A DNA stretch of 55,698 nt from Thermoprotei archaeon (lineage in GTDB: Archaea > Thermoproteota > Thermoprotei > Gearchaeales > Gearchaeaceae): positions 1-55,698 of the forward strand of contig JAFMCU010000008.1 of the NCBI GenBank assembly GCA_017857595.1, in the 5' to 3' direction. The position numbers and the translations under genes were made by a program. The notes beneath the pieces are model-generated. The model searched no databases. It saw only the letters and a list, made by a program, of their open reading frames with translations, and was not told the origin of the DNA. Of the stretch, positions 17,058 to 28,285 are shown in pieces (within the stretch, counting starts at the first letter, position 1; each line of letters begins with the position of its first letter).

Positions 17058-18560
17058 ATGGAAGAGCTGCCCACCACTTTGAAAAAAGGAGGATTATCTC
17101 TATTATTTAATGTTATGACAGTGCTATTTTTAACAGGTGTAACTATTGTGGCAACTAGAAAATTAGAACCAGCTGATTATGGCTTATATCAGTTTATTTT
17201 AGCACTTGCACAATATTCTTTAATATTAATAAATATTGATACTTGGTTTGCTACTAGGTATTTAGCGAGAAACAATGATATAAGAAAAGAAGCTATTTTG
17301 ATAGGATTTATCTTTACTACTTTGGAAAGTGTAATTTTCTTCATTATTTTATTCTATTTAAGAAATGTATTTTCATTTAACCAATCTATAATATTAACAG
17401 GAACAATTTATATAGCAATTGTGCTGATCAGTGCAGTATTAAACAGCCTATCTTTCAGCATTAACGTTGTAAATTATTATGTAACAAATTTTATTCAAGC
17501 TATAACAAGATTTTTTATACTTTTATTGTTAATTTATTTAACTCATTTTAATATCAGTGTTGAATTACTCATCGTTGTAATAATATTATCGATCGTTGTT
17601 TCATTACCATACCAAATTAGAGCTATTTTAAGATTTAAATCGAATGAATCTAACAACAGGAATATAAAATTAAGAAATATTATCAAAAGGCTGTGGTACT
17701 ACCCTGTTCTTGTAAGTCTTATAAGTATTCTTGCTTTAAATGATAGCGTATTCATGGGATTATTATTATTTTCTACGTTACCTATAGCTTTTTTTAGAAC
17801 TGCTTACGTCGTTTCAAACAGTATAAATTATGTTCAAGCTTTTACTAATGTATATTATAGGGAGTTCTTAAGCAAAGGAGATGTAAAACAATTAGAACAG
17901 GCAATAAAAACAAATATTCTATACACAACATTAATTTGTTTTTTAATATTTGCGGAAGGTAACCTTATAATTTCAATATTTAGACCTATTTATGTACTTT
18001 CGTATAACGCAGCAATAATACTTGCTTTTTCTTTTATATTCTTAAATCTAAGCAATCTTTTAAGTCAAGCTATATTAGGTTTTGAAAGATCAGATATTGA
18101 AGTGGAAAGTAAATTGAACTTTAAAGATAGCGCCTTTTTTTCTAACTTTAAAGTAGATTTGTATTCTTTAATTCTTCAATACATATTTTTGACATTAATT
18201 ATTTTTATAACAAAAAACTTAAACTTAGAAGCTTATCAAGTTGCAATATTCTGGTCAATAGCATGGTTAGCTACTTATATATTCTCATTTATTTTAAGAT
18301 TTAAGTTAGCTAAAAAGTATATTCAATTTCATTTTCCGTTAGTTCAAGCTTTGAAGTATTCAATAATATCATTGATCTCTGGAATTGTAATTTTTTTAAT
18401 TAGACCATATACTATCCTTGGACCAATTTATTATCAAATTGGAGTAGCTTTATTTTATGCGTTAATGTATATAGTAATATATCTTCCATTAATTTTGTCT
18501 TTAGATAAAAGCTTCAGAAGAAGGTTTATAGCTTTACTAAGATCTATCAAATTTTTTTGA
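17058..18560 (+). CDS. polysaccharide / lipid-linked oligosaccharide flippase (Wzx-like)
   Basis: The protein has 500 residues and 12-14 membrane segments. The N-terminal pattern (RKLEPADYGLYQFILAL, DTWFATRYLAR) is typical of the PST/Wzx group of the MOP exporter superfamily. Such proteins turn lipid-linked sugars to the outside of the membrane for S-layer glycosylation or exopolysaccharide. Divergent from the MoxR operon, whose exported proteins carry many N-glycosylation sequons, a suggestive but unproved link. Confidence 0.82.
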   Translation: MEELPTTLKKGGLSLLFNVMTVLFLTGVTIVATRKLEPADYGLYQFILALAQYSLILINIDTWFATRYLARNNDIRKEAILIGFIFTTLESVIFFIILFYLRNVFSFNQSIILTGTIYIAIVLISAVLNSLSFSINVVNYYVTNFIQAITRFFILLLLIYLTHFNISVELLIVVIILSIVVSLPYQIRAILRFKSNESNNRNIKLRNIIKRLWYYPVLVSLISILALNDSVFMGLLLFSTLPIAFFRTAYVVSNSINYVQAFTNVYYREFLSKGDVKQLEQAIKTNILYTTLICFLIFAEGNLIISIFRPIYVLSYNAAIILAFSFIFLNLSNLLSQAILGFERSDIEVESKLNFKDSAFFSNFKVDLYSLILQYIFLTLIIFITKNLNLEAYQVAIFWSIAWLATYIFSFILRFKLAKKYIQFHFPLVQALKYSIISLISGIVIFLIRPYTILGPIYYQIGVALFYALMYIVIYLPLILSLDKSFRRRFIALLRSIKFF

Positions 18561-18581
18561 GAAGAATAACAATAATAACAT

Positions 18582-19610
18582 ATGATTGAAACATTGAAAC
18601 AATTAGCCCAATTGGATGGCCCTCCAGGATACGAAGATAGAATAAGAAATTTTATAATCAAGAACTTGCCTGAAGAATTCGAAAAGTATACAGATAAAAT
18701 AGGTAATTTAATAGTATCGAATAAAAAGAAAAATAAGCCTGCAATAATGCTTGTTGCACATATGGATGAGGTCGGTTTTATGGTACAGCATATAACAAAT
18801 GAGGGATTTATAAAGTTCGTAGAGTTGGGTGGATGGGATGAAAGGATACTTCCTTCTATGAAAGTAAAATTGTTAGGTATAATAGATATTATAGGAACAA
18901 TTGGTTCAATACCTCCGCACATGATTGAAGAAAAAGAAAAAGATAAACCTTATAGATTAAAAGATTTGTGGATTGATACTGGATATACAAAAGAGGAGCT
19001 TAATAAGTTTGGCATTAATGTAGGTACTTTTATTACACCATACAGTGAGTTTATCTTCAATGATGACGTTATAATTTCAAAGGCGTTGGATGATAGAGTA
19101 GGATGTTATTCTTTGCTTCAAATAAGCGAACTTGCAAAAGAAATCAATAATGAAGTTATTCTATGCTTTACAGTTCAAGAAGAAGTTGGTTTAAGAGGTG
19201 CAAGAATTGTATCAAATCAGTTGAATCCTGATTTAGCTATTATAATCGAATGTACTGCAGCTGGAGATTTACCAGGTATTGAAGAAAACATGCAGCCCAC
19301 AAAATTATTAGATGGAGCTTCAATTACTGTAATGGATAAAAGATTCATTGCAAATAAAAAATATTTTGATTTTCTTATAGAAGTTGCTAAAAAATATAAC
19401 ATTAAATACCAAATTAAAAAGCCATCGTTCGGGGCTACAGATGCTGGAGAAATTCATCTATCAAAGAATGGGGTTCCATCTTTAGTAATCTCTTGTCCTG
19501 CAAGGTATATTCATTCGCCTACAAGTATTACAAAATATTCTAATGTGGAAAACGTTGTAAAATTAGTTAAATCTGCTATATTAGAGTTTCAAGAATTTGT
19601 TAATTTTTAA
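18582..19610 (+). CDS. M42 family metalloaminopeptidase
   Basis: This 342-residue protein has the M42 metal and catalytic motifs VAHMDEVGFMV (about 64), KALDDRVG (about 170), the Glu-Glu pair QEEVGLRGA (about 200) and FGATDAGEIH (about 285). These self-compartmentalised dodecamers degrade peptides downstream of the proteasome. It follows the flippase by 21 bases and overlaps the convergent SAM synthetase gene by four. Confidence 0.9.
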   Translation: MIETLKQLAQLDGPPGYEDRIRNFIIKNLPEEFEKYTDKIGNLIVSNKKKNKPAIMLVAHMDEVGFMVQHITNEGFIKFVELGGWDERILPSMKVKLLGIIDIIGTIGSIPPHMIEEKEKDKPYRLKDLWIDTGYTKEELNKFGINVGTFITPYSEFIFNDDVIISKALDDRVGCYSLLQISELAKEINNEVILCFTVQEEVGLRGARIVSNQLNPDLAIIIECTAAGDLPGIEENMQPTKLLDGASITVMDKRFIANKKYFDFLIEVAKKYNIKYQIKKPSFGATDAGEIHLSKNGVPSLVISCPARYIHSPTSITKYSNVENVVKLVKSAILEFQEFVNF

Positions 19611-20794
19611 AATAAAGATATTTTCTTTTCAATTATATCTTTCCATAAATGAGGAACTTGTTCAACAACTTCATTAACAATTGATTGTATTGTTCCTTCA
19701 TCAGGACCCTTATTATAAGGAATGATTTTTAAGTGTACAGTGTTGGGTTCTGTTATAGGATTACCTATTTTACTTACCATATAACAATAAACTTCTTTAA
19801 CATCTTCGCTTTCTTCCAAAATTTTATTGCATATTCTTTGTGATGCGATACTATATAGCTTACCTGGATGTGTTAATGGATTCTTACCAGTAGTAGCTTC
19901 AAGCGTCATGTTTCTATATGGGGTTATTAATCCATTAAATCTATTCCCCCTTCCTACTTGACCATCATCTCCATGCTCTGAACTTGTTCCAGTAACAGTT
20001 AAATAATAAATACCTTTTTTATATTCATCAGCTGCGTTAACCGTTACTACGGGTTTAAGCTTTGTATTTTGTTCTACAATATATTCCACTTCTTTTTTCA
20101 CAATATTTTTGTATTTTTCGTACTCATCAACATTAGAAATAAATTTAGATATTAAAGCGCAAGCTATTGTCAATTTTAATGTATTTTCTTTTCTAATACT
20201 CATAACCTTAATATCTTCTCCTATAGCAGGATATTCATCTTTAATCTTAGGACTGTTTAAATGCTGCTCAACTTTTAATGTTACTAATTCTGTATCTGTA
20301 AAAGGCGCGAATCCTACACCAAAGCTTGTATCATTTGCTGAAGGAATGGAATAAGATTTTTCGAAATTTTTAACTAAATCAGGACTTCCAGGTCTAATCT
20401 TAGTATCTATAACTATGTGAACATCAGGTTTCAAGAACCTCATTTCTTTACCGATCCAATCATTTACTGCCCTTACAACAATATCATCAACAGAGATTTG
20501 TTCACTATCAACTTGTTTTACTGCTCTTCCTACTAATAATAAATAAATAGGAACAATAACTTCTCCACCCCCAAATGTCACCCTTGACTGCCCTCCAGCT
20601 AATACAGCTTTATCTACGTTATGGTGCAAAATTCTTCCATATTTATTCAAATAATATTTCGAAAGTGCGATGCTTGCTTCTTCTGAAGCACTATCACATA
20701 TCGAATCTGGATGACCCTTCCCTTTCCTTTCAACAAATTCAACGGGTAGTTCACTAACTGTTTTTTGTGGTAAATATGTTGTTATAATATCCAT
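19607..20794 (-). CDS. mat: S-adenosylmethionine synthetase, archaeal type
   Basis: This 395-residue enzyme makes SAM from methionine and ATP. It belongs to the archaeal MAT family, not the bacterial MetK family: the start has ERKGKGHPDSICD (about 22-34) and mid-protein has SSEHGDDGQVGRGNR (about 280). Full length. It is preceded on the same strand by an HTH-CBS regulator, with a 9-base inverted repeat in the 67-base gap. Confidence 0.95.
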   Translation of the reverse strand: MDIITTYLPQKTVSELPVEFVERKGKGHPDSICDSASEEASIALSKYYLNKYGRILHHNVDKAVLAGGQSRVTFGGGEVIVPIYLLLVGRAVKQVDSEQISVDDIVVRAVNDWIGKEMRFLKPDVHIVIDTKIRPGSPDLVKNFEKSYSIPSANDTSFGVGFAPFTDTELVTLKVEQHLNSPKIKDEYPAIGEDIKVMSIRKENTLKLTIACALISKFISNVDEYEKYKNIVKKEVEYIVEQNTKLKPVVTVNAADEYKKGIYYLTVTGTSSEHGDDGQVGRGNRFNGLITPYRNMTLEATTGKNPLTHPGKLYSIASQRICNKILEESEDVKEVYCYMVSKIGNPITEPNTVHLKIIPYNKGPDEGTIQSIVNEVVEQVPHLWKDIIEKKISLF

Positions 20795-20822
20795 ATAACT
20801 TATGTTTAGTAGTTTATGAGTA

Positions 20823-20849
20823 ACATAAATACATCAAGAATATTTATGT
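20823..20849. promoter_or_regulatory. 9-base inverted repeat upstream of SAM synthetase
   Basis: ACATAAATA (20823-20831) and TATTTATGT (20841-20849) form a perfect inverted repeat with a 9-base spacer, 29-55 bases before the SAM synthetase ATG. That is where the TATA/BRE elements of a leaderless archaeal gene would lie. The dyad suits a dimeric HTH repressor, and the gene just upstream encodes one. It could equally be the terminator of the regulator gene. Confidence 0.35.
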
Positions 20850-20861
20850 AATTTTAGAATA

Positions 20862-21422
20862 TTATGAGAGTTTTAAAATATCAGATTTTGTTATAATTCC
20901 TTGTATCTTACCATTTTCCGAAACAAGCAATGCTTGAAAATTAATTAACAATGGCAGAATAAATTCAATCGGCGTATCTGAAGGAATTATTGGAAAGGGT
21001 GGAGCCATTATTTTATCCACCGTTTGCTCGTATATCCTTGTTTTATCTTTTTCGTTAACAACCTTTTGTAGAATTAATTCTTCTGTAATGCTTCCCACAA
21101 CTCTGTTGTCGTTGATTACAGGAACTTGGGATATTCCATTCTCGACCATTTTTTTTGCTACATCTTTGACTTTTTCATGCGGAATGGCATAAATTAAATT
21201 CTTGCTCATGATGTCAGAAACTTTTTTTGTATTTGTAATTAACCTGCTTAAAAGAACATTTGAAATCGCCCTTATCTTACTAAAGGAAGGATCAACATCG
21301 CCTCTTTCTATTTTAGCTACAAGAGATTGACTCACTCTACTAAGTTTGGCTAATTGCTTCTGAGTTAAACCTACTTGTTTTCTGATTCTTTCAATATCCT
21401 TTGGATTTATAATTGCTTCCAT
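20862..21422 (-). CDS. XRE-type HTH regulator with paired CBS domains
   Basis: The protein has 186 residues. A helix-turn-helix (RKQVGLTQKQLAKLSRVSQS, about 15-34) is followed by two CBS motifs (about 70-120 and 130-184, with GISQVPVINDN and VVGSITEE). CBS pairs bind adenosyl ligands such as AMP, ATP or SAM. HTH-CBS proteins of this build are widespread in archaea. Because the downstream neighbour is SAM synthetase, a SAM-sensing repressor is an attractive idea, not shown. Confidence 0.88.
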   Translation of the reverse strand: MEAIINPKDIERIRKQVGLTQKQLAKLSRVSQSLVAKIERGDVDPSFSKIRAISNVLLSRLITNTKKVSDIMSKNLIYAIPHEKVKDVAKKMVENGISQVPVINDNRVVGSITEELILQKVVNEKDKTRIYEQTVDKIMAPPFPIIPSDTPIEFILPLLINFQALLVSENGKIQGIITKSDILKLS

Positions 21423-21527
21423 TGTTTATTTTTTAATGAATAAGATTAATATTTATTATAACTACTTGTAGAAAATAAAACTAAAATTATATAATATATA
21501 TCAGTTATAATCTATAATTTATTGTGA

Positions 21528-23750
<2,223 letters not shown>

Positions 23751-23799
23751 CTTTACGAAAAACGAATTTTATTTATAGATTTTTTTACATATTTCTAGC

Positions 23800-25119
23800 A
23801 TGGCAAAAAATATTATTATATTAGGAGCTGGTGGAAGAGATTTTCATACATTTATTTCTTTATTTAGAGATGATAAAGAATATAATGTAGTAGCTTTTAC
23901 AGCAGCACAAATACCCGGAATTGCAAACAAAGTTTTTCCTCTGACTCTAGCCGGAAGCCTTTATCCACAAGGAATTCCTATTTATGATGAATCAGAACTT
24001 CCCAGTTTAATAAAGAAATTGAAAGTTGATGAAACAATACTAGCATATAGTGATTTACTTTATGATGATGTAATGAGCAAAGCAAGTATTTCGTTAAGTA
24101 ATGGTTCTGATTTCAGGTTAATTTCCCCAGAAAGAACTATGATAATCTCAAAAAAACCTGTAATTGCTATTACAGCTTCGAGGACAGGTGCAGGTAAAAG
24201 TACAATTTCAAGGAAAATAGTTAGCTTACTTAGAGAGAAAGGAATTAATTTTTGCATAATAAGACATCCTATGGCTTATGGTGATTTTGAGAAAACCGTA
24301 GTCGTGAAAATGAACAAGTTGGAGGATGTTGACAAGTTAAATTTAACTATTGAAGAAAAAGAAGAATTTGAAAATTATTTGAAGCAAAATATAACTTGTT
24401 TTGAAGGTATAGATTATTTTAAAATAGTAAAAGAAGCAGAAAAAGAATTTGACTTAATAATTTGGGATGGAGGTAATAATGATGCGCCATTTATAAAACC
24501 CAATCTATGGATTACAGCCGTTGATCCTTTCAGATTAGGACACGAAAAATCTTATCCTGGTGAAATTAATGTAAGAATGGCTGATGTAATAGTTATAACA
24601 AAAATAAATACCGCAAGTCCTGAAAATGTAAAAAAAACCAGAGAGAATGCACTAAAATTAAATCAAAGAGCTGAAATCATAGAAGCATCGTTTGAGATAG
24701 AAGTTGATAATCCAAAATTAATAGAAGGTAAAACAGTTCTTGTTGTAGAAGACGGCCCAACTGTTACTCATGGGCAAGTACCGTATGGTGCTGGTTACAT
24801 TGCAGCGTTAAATTATAAAGCAAAGGAAATCGTAGATCCGAAAGAATATGCTAAAGGAATTTTCCACGAAATATATCAAAAATATCAGCATATTGGAAAA
24901 GTATTGCCAACAATAGGCTATAATCCCGATCAATTAAAAGATCTTGAAGCAACCATTAATTCTATAAAATGCGATGCAGTTGTATTAGGAACAACTTCAG
25001 ATCTATCAAGGTACTTAAAAATAAATAAGCCTGTTGTAAAAGTTAATTATTATTTAAGGGAGAAAGGTAGTAAAACTTTAGATACTATAATTGATAGTTT
25101 CATAAGAAAATATTTTTAA
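23800..25119 (+). CDS. cyclic 2,3-diphosphoglycerate synthetase-like P-loop protein
   Basis: The protein has 439 residues. The N-terminal Rossmann-like part (ILGAGGRDFHTF) precedes a P-loop TASRTGAGKST (about 126-136), then WDGGNNDAPF and, near the end, GPTVTHG. This is the archaeal family annotated as cyclic 2,3-diphosphoglycerate synthetase, which makes a thermoprotectant phosphate compound from 2,3-bisphosphoglycerate; many members are known only as predicted GTPases, so activity is inferred. Its 3' end abuts the convergent NapH-like gene. Confidence 0.75.
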   Translation: MAKNIIILGAGGRDFHTFISLFRDDKEYNVVAFTAAQIPGIANKVFPLTLAGSLYPQGIPIYDESELPSLIKKLKVDETILAYSDLLYDDVMSKASISLSNGSDFRLISPERTMIISKKPVIAITASRTGAGKSTISRKIVSLLREKGINFCIIRHPMAYGDFEKTVVVKMNKLEDVDKLNLTIEEKEEFENYLKQNITCFEGIDYFKIVKEAEKEFDLIIWDGGNNDAPFIKPNLWITAVDPFRLGHEKSYPGEINVRMADVIVITKINTASPENVKKTRENALKLNQRAEIIEASFEIEVDNPKLIEGKTVLVVEDGPTVTHGQVPYGAGYIAALNYKAKEIVDPKEYAKGIFHEIYQKYQHIGKVLPTIGYNPDQLKDLEATINSIKCDAVVLGTTSDLSRYLKINKPVVKVNYYLREKGSKTLDTIIDSFIRKYF

Positions 25120-26049
25120 TCATCTACGCTTGAAAGTTACATTCAATGCTCTTGTATGGCATGCAGCTACACATTCAAAACACATGATACATTCTTTACT
25201 ATCTATTCTGCCCAGTTTTGCATTAACAACATCAATCTGAACTGGACAAATTTTATTGCAAATTCCGCAATCGTCACATTTACCTACATCCCTATAAATT
25301 CCCAATGCGCTTCTTGTTGAAAATGTAGCATTTATTGCACCCATAGGGCAAACGTATCTGCACCAAAATCTTGTCACTCTGCTACATGCTAATAAAACAA
25401 GTATTAATATCAAATATCGTATGAAAATTGCAGCATTAAACGAGCTAAAAAAGCTGCTGATCGAATTTGGCAAAATACCTAAACTGAAAATAAAAAGTAA
25501 AGTACCAAATAATGTAGCATCTGGTGAAAATGATGTATATGGCATCAAGGCTACTCCTCTTCCATATGTGGAAGCTAAAGAATTTAATTGGTTGATTGAG
25601 TCTAAATAAGCCCATCCAATAAAGATTAATATTGAAAAAACAGCTATAATGTATTTTATGTATTTCAATCTAGAATGTAAAGAAGATTTTATGAAGTTCT
25701 TTGATGAAGTTAAATAATGTATAACATCTTGTACAAATCCGAAGGGACATATCCAACCACAAAATATTCTACCAAATAACGCATTAAAAAAAATTATAGA
25801 GCCTAGCGGTAATAATGGCGGTATCAAAAGTATTATCATTGCTTGCAACATATCCAATGCACTGGGAAAAGAAGTCCAAGGATAAGATAAGCCTATTACA
25901 GGTAACGGTAACAAAAGATTTAAACTTTCATTTGCTATTATAAGAAAAATTACTTGAATTGCAAATCTACTCGCCCTTAATGTATATAGCTTTCTTATAG
26001 CTCTTTTATGCGATGATTCAATTCCTAGGATTTTCTTTTCTTTACTCAT
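25120..26049 (-). CDS. NapH-like membrane iron-sulfur protein
   Basis: The protein has 309 residues: about five membrane helices with two CxxxCP motifs at the membrane face (CGWICPFG and CRYVCPMG). A C-terminal ferredoxin domain follows with two 4Fe-4S clusters (CDDCGICNKICP, then CIMCFECVAACH). Such NapH/NosR/CcoG-type proteins pass electrons from quinol to redox enzymes; the partner here is unknown. The start codon overlaps the stop of a 48-residue protein (ATGA), so the two are coupled. Confidence 0.88.
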   Translation of the reverse strand: MSKEKKILGIESSHKRAIRKLYTLRASRFAIQVIFLIIANESLNLLLPLPVIGLSYPWTSFPSALDMLQAMIILLIPPLLPLGSIIFFNALFGRIFCGWICPFGFVQDVIHYLTSSKNFIKSSLHSRLKYIKYIIAVFSILIFIGWAYLDSINQLNSLASTYGRGVALMPYTSFSPDATLFGTLLFIFSLGILPNSISSFFSSFNAAIFIRYLILILVLLACSRVTRFWCRYVCPMGAINATFSTRSALGIYRDVGKCDDCGICNKICPVQIDVVNAKLGRIDSKECIMCFECVAACHTRALNVTFKRR

Positions 26050-26192
26050 GGTAATATACCTTGTGTTATTGGCTCAATTAATTTCTTTACTAACTCAGGT
26101 ATTAGATTAAAATAGTTAAAATCAATTGAAGATGAAATAAAAACAGCACCCAAAAAGAAGAAAATCAATGTAATAAGCCATTCTTTATTCAT
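26046..26192 (-). CDS. 48-residue single-helix membrane protein coupled to the NapH-like gene
   Basis: ATG at 26192, TGA at 26046-26048. One hydrophobic segment at residues 5-22 (WLITLIFFFLGAVFIS), then a short amphipathic tail with Pro-Glu-Leu and a final ITQGILP. Its stop overlaps the start of the NapH-like gene in an ATGA, typical of translational coupling, which argues that it is a real gene. It may be an assembly or anchor subunit of the same electron-transfer complex. Confidence 0.6.
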   Translation of the reverse strand: MNKEWLITLIFFFLGAVFISSSIDFNYFNLIPELVKKLIEPITQGILP

Positions 26193-26269
26193 AAAATTAT
26201 TTTTGTTTCTTTCAATATAAAAAGTATTCGCTTGGAAAATTTTAATATTTCAAATATTATAATTTAAAA

Positions 26270-26340
26270 GGCAATGAGAGAGCTCGAAAGGGCTTACAAA
26301 AGATGATGATCCCACGCAGCGTTCGAGCCTCAACATCTTT
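26270..26340 (+). ncRNA. candidate structured small RNA upstream of argS
   Basis: About 71 bases with near 50% G+C stand out in an AT-rich intergenic gap. GAGAGCTCGAA (26276-26286) pairs with TTCGAGCCTC (26322-26331) in a 10-11 base stem with one mismatch. Inside are GGG/CCC and a GATGATGA stretch (26302-26309), and ACA follows the stem at 26333-26335. This fits a single-hairpin H/ACA guide RNA with a kink-turn-like element, or a C/D-type RNA with a poor D box. The argS ATG is only nine bases further on, so it may instead be a leader structure. The strand is inferred from argS. Confidence 0.4.
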
Positions 26341-26349
26341 TAAATATTA

Positions 26350-28254
26350 ATGATTTACAATTATAATGTTGAATTGACATACGAAAAATTAAAACAAAGA
26401 GCTTCAGAGCTTCTTGGATCCATTATAAAGGAAGAAGAAATTCCATTTGAAATACCATTGATAGACGAATTTGGTGACTTATCTACTACAATTTGTTTTA
26501 AGCTTGCTAAAAGATATTCTAAAAATCCTGTTGAACTAGCGAAAGAATTAGAGTCAGAAATTAGGAAACAATTAAAGGATGATGATTTAATAAAAGATGT
26601 AAGAGCTGTAAACGGCTATATTAATTTTTATTCGAATTTTGAAATTTTTGCAAGAAGCGTTATTGATGATATTTTAAATTTAAAAAATAACTATGGAAAA
26701 CAAGACATAGGGAAAGGCAAGAAAGTTCTTATCGAACATACCAACGCTAACCCAAATAAGGCATTACATATAGGACATGCAAGAAATACATGCTTAGGTG
26801 ATTCATTAGCTAGAATTTTGAGTTTTGTTAATTACGACGTTCAAGTCTTAAACTATGTAGATGATACTGGCTCCCAAATGGCAGATTTAATTTTAGGAAT
26901 AACTAAAATGAAATTTCAAAAAGAAGTTTCGACTAAATTTGATAAATATTGTGGAGATGTAATTTATGTTAGTGTTAATAAAGAATATGAAAAAAATCCT
27001 GAACTTTTAAAAGAGAAACAAAGAATGATCGAAGAAATTGATTCTCAAAAAGGTGAATTGGCAAGGCTAAGCAAAGAAATTGCTAATAAAGTATTAGAAG
27101 GTCAACTTCAAACTTGTTCAAGGATAGGTGCTTATTTTGATTTAATTAATTGGGAAAGCGATATAATAAAGTTCGATTTATTAAATGAGACTCTTGAAAA
27201 GCTTAAATCTTTGAACATTATTAAAAAAGAAGAAGAAGGTAATTACAAAGGTTGTATTGTAGTTAAAAGCGAATATATTAAAGGTCATGAACAAGAAACT
27301 GATAAAATATTGATTCGATCTGATGGAACATCTACATATTTAGCTAAAGATATAGCATATGCTTTTTGGAAATTGGGTTTGACATCAAAAAAATTCAAAT
27401 ATAAAGTAAGGTGGAAAGAGCCAAAATTATTATATGAAACGGATGTAAATGGTGAATACAATGACAAATTTGGTTCAGCAGATATTGCAATTTCAGTAAT
27501 AGATGCAAGACAATCAAGATTACAAGATATCATCAAATCTATACTTTACTACATAGGTGGAGAAGATCTTCAAAAAAGGTATATTCATTATAAATATGAA
27601 GTTGTGGCGTTATCAAATCAAGCTGCAAAAGCTCTCGGTTACAATGTTAAAGAAAAAATAGTTCATATGTCTAGTAGAAAAGGATTATATTTTGACGCTG
27701 ATGACATATTGGATAAGTTGAAGGAAAAAATAATGAGTGTTGTAGTTAAGAACAATCCAAATGAAGATAAAGATTGGATTGATTATACAAGTGATAGATT
27801 AGCGATTTCAGCCTTGAGATATGCGTTAACAAAACCAGATAATAACAAAATTATCGTCTTTGATTTCGATGAAACATTAAGACTGGATGGTGATAGCGGT
27901 GTCTACATCGTTTATACGTATGTAAGAACAAGAGGAATAATAAGAAAGGGAATTAATATTTTACTACGAGATTTTAAAGGGTATACACCTGTTTCAGAAG
28001 AAATTAAATTAATAAAAACGCTAGCAAAATTTCCAGAAGTTGTAAGAACGTCTGCAAACCTTCTACAACCACAATTTATAGCACTATACCTTAGAGAACT
28101 TTGTGATTTATTCAATTCATACTATGAAAAATATCCTGTATTAAATGCAGATGAACCTGCTAGAAGCTTTAGATTAAAGCTTGTAACAGTAATTTCACAA
28201 GTATTAGAAAATGCGATGAATCTGATTGGTCTAACACCTTTAGAGAAAATGTAA
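26350..28254 (+). CDS. argS: arginyl-tRNA synthetase
   Basis: This 634-residue class I synthetase charges tRNA-Arg. HIGH is at residues 140-143 in NPNKALHIGHARN, and the KMSKS equivalent is HMSSRKG. An N-terminal additional domain (NGYINFYS) and a C-terminal DALR anticodon-binding domain ending in ENAMNLIGL are present. Full length. The RNA-like element directly upstream could affect its expression. Confidence 0.95.
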   Translation: MIYNYNVELTYEKLKQRASELLGSIIKEEEIPFEIPLIDEFGDLSTTICFKLAKRYSKNPVELAKELESEIRKQLKDDDLIKDVRAVNGYINFYSNFEIFARSVIDDILNLKNNYGKQDIGKGKKVLIEHTNANPNKALHIGHARNTCLGDSLARILSFVNYDVQVLNYVDDTGSQMADLILGITKMKFQKEVSTKFDKYCGDVIYVSVNKEYEKNPELLKEKQRMIEEIDSQKGELARLSKEIANKVLEGQLQTCSRIGAYFDLINWESDIIKFDLLNETLEKLKSLNIIKKEEEGNYKGCIVVKSEYIKGHEQETDKILIRSDGTSTYLAKDIAYAFWKLGLTSKKFKYKVRWKEPKLLYETDVNGEYNDKFGSADIAISVIDARQSRLQDIIKSILYYIGGEDLQKRYIHYKYEVVALSNQAAKALGYNVKEKIVHMSSRKGLYFDADDILDKLKEKIMSVVVKNNPNEDKDWIDYTSDRLAISALRYALTKPDNNKIIVFDFDETLRLDGDSGVYIVYTYVRTRGIIRKGINILLRDFKGYTPVSEEIKLIKTLAKFPEVVRTSANLLQPQFIALYLRELCDLFNSYYEKYPVLNADEPARSFRLKLVTVISQVLENAMNLIGLTPLEKM

Positions 28255-28285
28255 TATACTAGGAATTAATTATCCTATAAATAGT

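Noticed and set aside
18455-18922. 155-codon reverse ORF over the flippase/M42 junction.
   Set aside because: It overlaps two well-supported genes on the other strand and shows no domain.
26270-26340. A tRNA, because of the T-loop-like TTCGAGC.
   Set aside because: No T stem, acceptor stem or anticodon arm can be drawn around it.
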